Shown here in pieces: positions 18,559-20,997 of a stretch of 20,997 nt of DNA; position 1 is the stretch's first letter, and every line of letters begins with the position of its first letter. A program made the position numbers and the translations under genes. The DNA lies in assembly GCA_003568945.1 (NCBI GenBank), contig BDIP01000197.1, positions 5,136 through 26,132 of the forward strand, read 5' to 3'. Source of the DNA: Kipferlia bialata. Lineage: Eukaryota; Fornicata. The notes below the pieces were generated by a model that was not told the origin of the DNA, searched no databases, and worked only from the letters and a program-made list of their open reading frames with translations.

Positions 18559-20899
18559 GCCAGGACGTAGTTGCTGGGGTGAGACTCTAGGTATCAAAGA
18601 AGTATCTAGTGATATTCACACCATAGGTATAGCACAGCTACCTAGAGTCAACTGCGTTCATCTTGGGCACATACACCCCGACCAGCCAGATGATACCCAG
18701 GTAGAGGAGGAAGCTGGACCCGATGGCCAGAAGAGTGCCCTTGGGGATGTCGTGCTGGGGGTCCTGGAGGTAAGGAAAAGATATAGATCTATGCAGACAG
18801 ACCCATGAAGATAGTTGTACATATATATAGTGGCACATGAAAGGGGGGGTCCTACAATATGTCGTGCTGGCTGTCTGAGGTCCGTCTCACCTTGAGGTCC
18901 CCGCTGATACTGGCACCAGCCATGATACCAGTGACTAAGGGTGAGAGGCATAAGAAGAACTGGAAGTAGAGACAACTGTCGTGATCTGTGATAGCCAATA
19001 AAGCTTGTGAGCCCATACCTCCTGGGAAGAATATGCCCCATGCCGCCATGAATGTGATTGCCCCGTCTCCATAGTAGGGCAGGAGGTTCTCACGATAGGA
19101 GAGGTCGAAGCCTGAGATGAGTTGAACAAGAGGACAGAACGTCCAGAGTTAGAGCATGAACATGTCCCCTCACCTCTGTACTTGAGTGGTGCCCCTATGA
19201 AGAACGATGCGAATGATGCAATGAGCACCACCAGCAACAGAGTGTCAGTCTTGACCACCCATCCAACGCCAATGAGCACAACACACAGCAGAAGGGTCAG
19301 GACACCGAAACCAATCAGCCTGGAGTGAGAGGGGGACTGATGACATATATACATATACTCATACTACACACCTGACATCGTTAAGTGGGTCTCCCGTGAT
19401 TGATATCCCCACCAGACTCTGGAGAGACTCGACAAAGCCAATGATGTACATGGAGATGCTAGGAGTAAGAAGAACAAGAAACGGAGAGAGAGAGAGACAG
19501 ATGGACTTGACCAATGATGTGCATGGAGATGCTAGGGGTCAGATGTATTAGAGACCATCAGAGAAGAAACTGTCACACAGATACACCCCAGAGTCGCGAG
19601 CTAAACGCACGCATGTGATTATGTGCGTCAAGTTGGCTATGCCAATATTTCTTTGGTCCCACATAACACAGTACCTGATGGCGTTTGCTGTGAAGAACAT
19701 AAGGCCAATGGCACCTCCCCAGGCAGGGCCTAGCTGAAGTGAGGAATACACATATATGTACATATAAGTGTGTGTATATATAGAGAGAGTGATGGTGATG
19801 TTAAGGCCAATGGCACCTCCCCAGGCAGGGCCAAGTTGGACGTCAGGTACTTGAGAATACCTTCAGCATACTTTCACATCTCTGTCAAGTATTGAAGACA
19901 CTGTGTTGGCATATATGTATTATACCCGTACCGACCGAGATATCATGTAGTAGACCCCCCCTGGGCCTATCCTTCCGTTGGTGGCAATGGCAGAGAGGGA
20001 CAGGGCTGTGCAGGAGGTGACTGCCACACTCATCACTAGGATGGCAGTGGCCTGAACTAGACCCACATGGCCTGGGGGATAAATTATCTATTAATATATA
20101 AACAAAATATAACACATATAGAAATATACCTTGGAGGAGAGTATTAAGAGGAAAGAGAGTCTTAGGGGAGCATTTCTTGAGCCTTACCCACCTACAATCT
20201 GGGGGAATCTGAGGAACATAGTGACACCGAAGATGGCTAGTAGACACCTAGAGTGAGGTCAGGTCCTATAATACTTGTCACAGTGTCGATGTTTATCCCA
20301 ACTCTGCATTACCCTATGTCAAGCCTCCAATATCATTCTATACATATATAATATGAGCACTATCTAAGTATCTACTGGCCCCACCTCTGCATGACCCCCG
20401 AGAACCACCCGAACTGGACACCGGTCGAGGCCTCTTCCTAGGGGTGGGAGGGGAGCCACGCATATACTTGTATACATACAAAAATTGTAAACACAATATG
20501 TTTTCACATATATGCAGTAACCAGAGAGGATAAGGCTTTCCCCTCAGGGAACGAGGCGACATTCCCCATCCTCTCCGCAGAGGTAGAGTCAAAGTGGATT
20601 TGGTAATACAGTAGGGTGAAATGTATATCCCTAATACAGACATTGTATACCGTCATTATATCTACCTTCTCGATCTGTGCCTGTGGCATTGTCTCGCTCA
20701 AGGAGATAAATATGGCAGTCTATAGTGTTTATATACATGTAAAATACATCTCAAATTAGAAATACCATGTCAGTGAAATATACCTTCTCGATCTGTGCCT
20801 GTGGCATTGTCTCGCTCTCCAATGTGGACAGGTATGCATTCATCATGGGTCTCATGGACCCAGGGGAGTTGGCATAGTAGGAGAGGGAGGAGGCACCGC
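12417..20899 (-). CDS. SLC12 cation-chloride cotransporter (NKCC-like), 41 exons, 5' end outside window
   Basis: Electroneutral Cl- cotransporter of membranes; 1166 residues in view. Exons: 20784-20899, 20385-20437, 20192-20247, 19932-20071, 19675-19733, 19372-19458, 19174-19319, 19019-19111, 18891-18934, 18642-18763, 18410-18514, 18218-18275, 18032-18089, 17877-17932, 17600-17694, 17353-17387, 17157-17263, 16876-17055, 16682-16771, 16544-16574, 16386-16443, 16221-16307, 16043-16138, 15796-15871, 15626-15695, 15500-15557, 15362-15432, 15204-15286, 14954-15058, 14738-14829, 14587-14684, 14456-14512, 14211-14293, 13857-13971, 13631-13687, 13265-13485, 13121-13176, 12968-13060, 12803-12880, 12579-12637, 12417-12475; phase is kept at all 40 junctions. 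Membrane part about residues 56-475: GVTMFLRFPQIVG, SAIATNG, MISRSLGPAWGG, TGIMAGASISGDLKDPQ, PKGTLLAI. GLSSAISMLVSAPR keeps the paired TM8 serines (329/330) of Na-coupled members, and Tyr145 of MYIIGF matches the K-site Tyr. The C-terminal domain has RPNTLLMGFKEDW, IDLLWLADDGG, LTMPIPR and VVFVRGSGQNVLTFDA, then stop. Charged inserts are encoded by 16876-17055 and 13265-13485. KCC-type transport is not excluded. Confidence 0.92.
13119..13120 (-). other. GC donor (GC-AG intron)
   Basis: The 60-nt intron 13061-13120 starts GCATAG and ends ACCATAG. Phase from exon 13121-13176 (...DLT-S) into exon 12968-13060 (VHASGDAVLL) works only with this GC donor; no GT nearby keeps the frame. Confidence 0.65.
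13758..13776 (-). repeat. Ghost copy of an exon start (acceptor side)
   Basis: This matches 13674-13692, the start of exon 13631-13687 (CTTTCTCAGGCAGGCCTGG), upstream of the true acceptor. Confidence 0.7.
14111..14150 (-). repeat. Ghost copy of an exon end (donor side)
   Basis: This matches 14200-14240, the end of exon 14211-14293 (GGTGGTTGATGAG core, encoding ALINH). The donor GT is lost in the copy. Confidence 0.8.
14376..14400 (-). repeat. Ghost copy of an exon start (acceptor side)
   Basis: This matches 14279-14299 (GTCGGAGTCGTGGCC), the start of exon 14211-14293 with its acceptor. Confidence 0.8.
14454..14455 (-). other. GC donor (GC-AG intron)
   Basis: Exon 14456-14512 ends ...TSAPG and is followed by GCATGG rather than GT. 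Joining to exon 14211-14293 (HDSDSTHV) in phase requires this site. Confidence 0.7.
15929..15963 (-). repeat. Ghost copy of an exon start (acceptor side)
   Basis: This matches 15849-15884, the start of exon 15796-15871 (ATGAGGGACCGGG) and its acceptor, with about three differences. Confidence 0.9.
17449..17481 (-). repeat. Ghost copy of an exon end (donor side)
   Basis: This is identical over 32 bases to the end of exon 17600-17694 (encoding FRPSFKYWN), keeps a GTATAG donor and is offset by 151 nt. Confidence 0.95.
18551..18585 (-). repeat. Ghost copy of an exon start (acceptor side)
   Basis: This matches 18493-18524, the start of exon 18410-18514 (GGAGGCCAGGACG) with acceptor CTCACCCCAG. 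A (GA)n run at about 18526-18553 separates copy and parent. Confidence 0.9.
18857..18882 (-). repeat. Partial ghost copy of an exon start
   Basis: TATGTCGTGCTGG and the TCTGAGGT that follows resemble 18748-18771, the start of exon 18642-18763. Confidence 0.55.
19511..19542 (-). repeat. Ghost copy of an exon start (acceptor side)
   Basis: This matches 19438-19469, the start of exon 19372-19458 (TGCATGGAGATGCTAGG), upstream of the true acceptor. Confidence 0.9.
19801..19842 (-). repeat. Ghost copy of an exon start (acceptor side)
   Basis: This matches 19699-19740 almost exactly over the coding part (GPAWGGAIGL) of exon 19675-19733. The acceptor part has diverged. Confidence 0.9.
20661..20699 (-). 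repeat. Ghost copy of an exon end (donor side)
   Basis: This is identical to the end of exon 20784-20899 (encoding ETMPQAQIEK) and its donor, offset by 118 nt. Confidence 0.95.
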
Positions 20900-20959
20900 C
20901 TGAGAGTGGGTGGCAGTGTGTGGGACAAAGTGAGGATTTGGGAAGCGTAAGGATAGGGA

Positions 20960-20979
20960 GGGGGGGGGGGGGGGGGGGG
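20960..20979. repeat. G homopolymer, 20 bases
   Basis: A G run in the intron upstream (on the minus strand) of the first visible SLC12 exon, near the window edge. The 98 bases to the right edge (20900-20997) hold no exon I can support. Confidence 0.9.
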
Positions 20980-20997
20980 AAGGGGGGCGGGAAAAGG

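Noticed and set aside
155-20815. Ghost repeats as introner elements or transposons
   Set aside because: Each intron repeats its own exon edge. No sequence is shared among introns, and there are no terminal inverted repeats, target-site duplications or transposase.
12417-20899. Firm assignment as a K-Cl cotransporter (KCC)
   Set aside because: TM8 SS, FKEDW and the DPQ/PKGTLLAI segment favour NKCC-like members; only a few C-terminal motifs look KCC-like.
1-20997. tRNA, rRNA or viral remnants
   Set aside because: I saw no cloverleaf, rRNA-like or integrase, reverse transcriptase or capsid-like coding signal in any part of the window.

Overview
The window is nuclear DNA of a very intron-rich eukaryote, most likely a free-living protist. 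I could thread 78 introns through four genes in 21 kb by keeping reading phase across every junction. Exons are tiny (31 to 221 nt, averaging about 74 nt in one gene and 85 nt in another). Nearly all introns end in a branch-point-like YTNAY placed only a few bases before the AG (CTCACCCCAG, CTGACCCCAG, CTAACCCCAG). A fused branch point and 3' splice site is known from metamonads such as Giardia and Trichomonas. With the high intron density this suggests a fornicate metamonad of the Kipferlia/Carpediemonas kind. That assignment is inference, not a database result.

Layout. (1) 277-649, plus: the last three exons of a membrane protein, with a run of six cysteines and a short basic tail. (2) 977-9246, minus: a complete 28-exon, 686-residue calpain-like protein. 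Its catalytic Cys and His are replaced (Asp109, Gln261) while Asn283 is kept, so it looks like a pseudoprotease; two C2-like/calpain domain III-like modules follow. (3) About 9761-12340, plus, 5' end unresolved: a single-pass membrane protein with a CUB-like ectodomain and a Tyr/Gln/Pro-rich tail. An 83-bp, nearly pure C tract lies in its unresolved 5' part. (4) 12417-20899, minus, 5' end outside the window: 41 exons of an SLC12 cation-chloride cotransporter that looks more Na-coupled (NKCC-like) than KCC-like, complete to its conserved C-terminal residues. Genes are tightly packed: 76 bp separate stop codons of the last pair, 327 bp the first pair, and the calpain and CUB genes are divergent. 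No functional pathway obviously joins them; three are membrane proteins.

The most striking feature runs through the whole window. Introns contain second, third or more copies of the adjoining exon edge, about 20 to 60 nt of coding sequence plus its splice site. Copies of an exon's 3' end with its donor always lie downstream of the true donor; copies of an exon's 5' start with its acceptor always lie upstream of the true acceptor. I never saw a whole exon copied. About 45 such 'ghost' edges occur here. They fit repeated short tandem duplications across splice junctions that are hidden inside introns, with AT, GA or GT microsatellite between copies. This may be a mode of intron growth, or partly an assembly artefact; both are testable.
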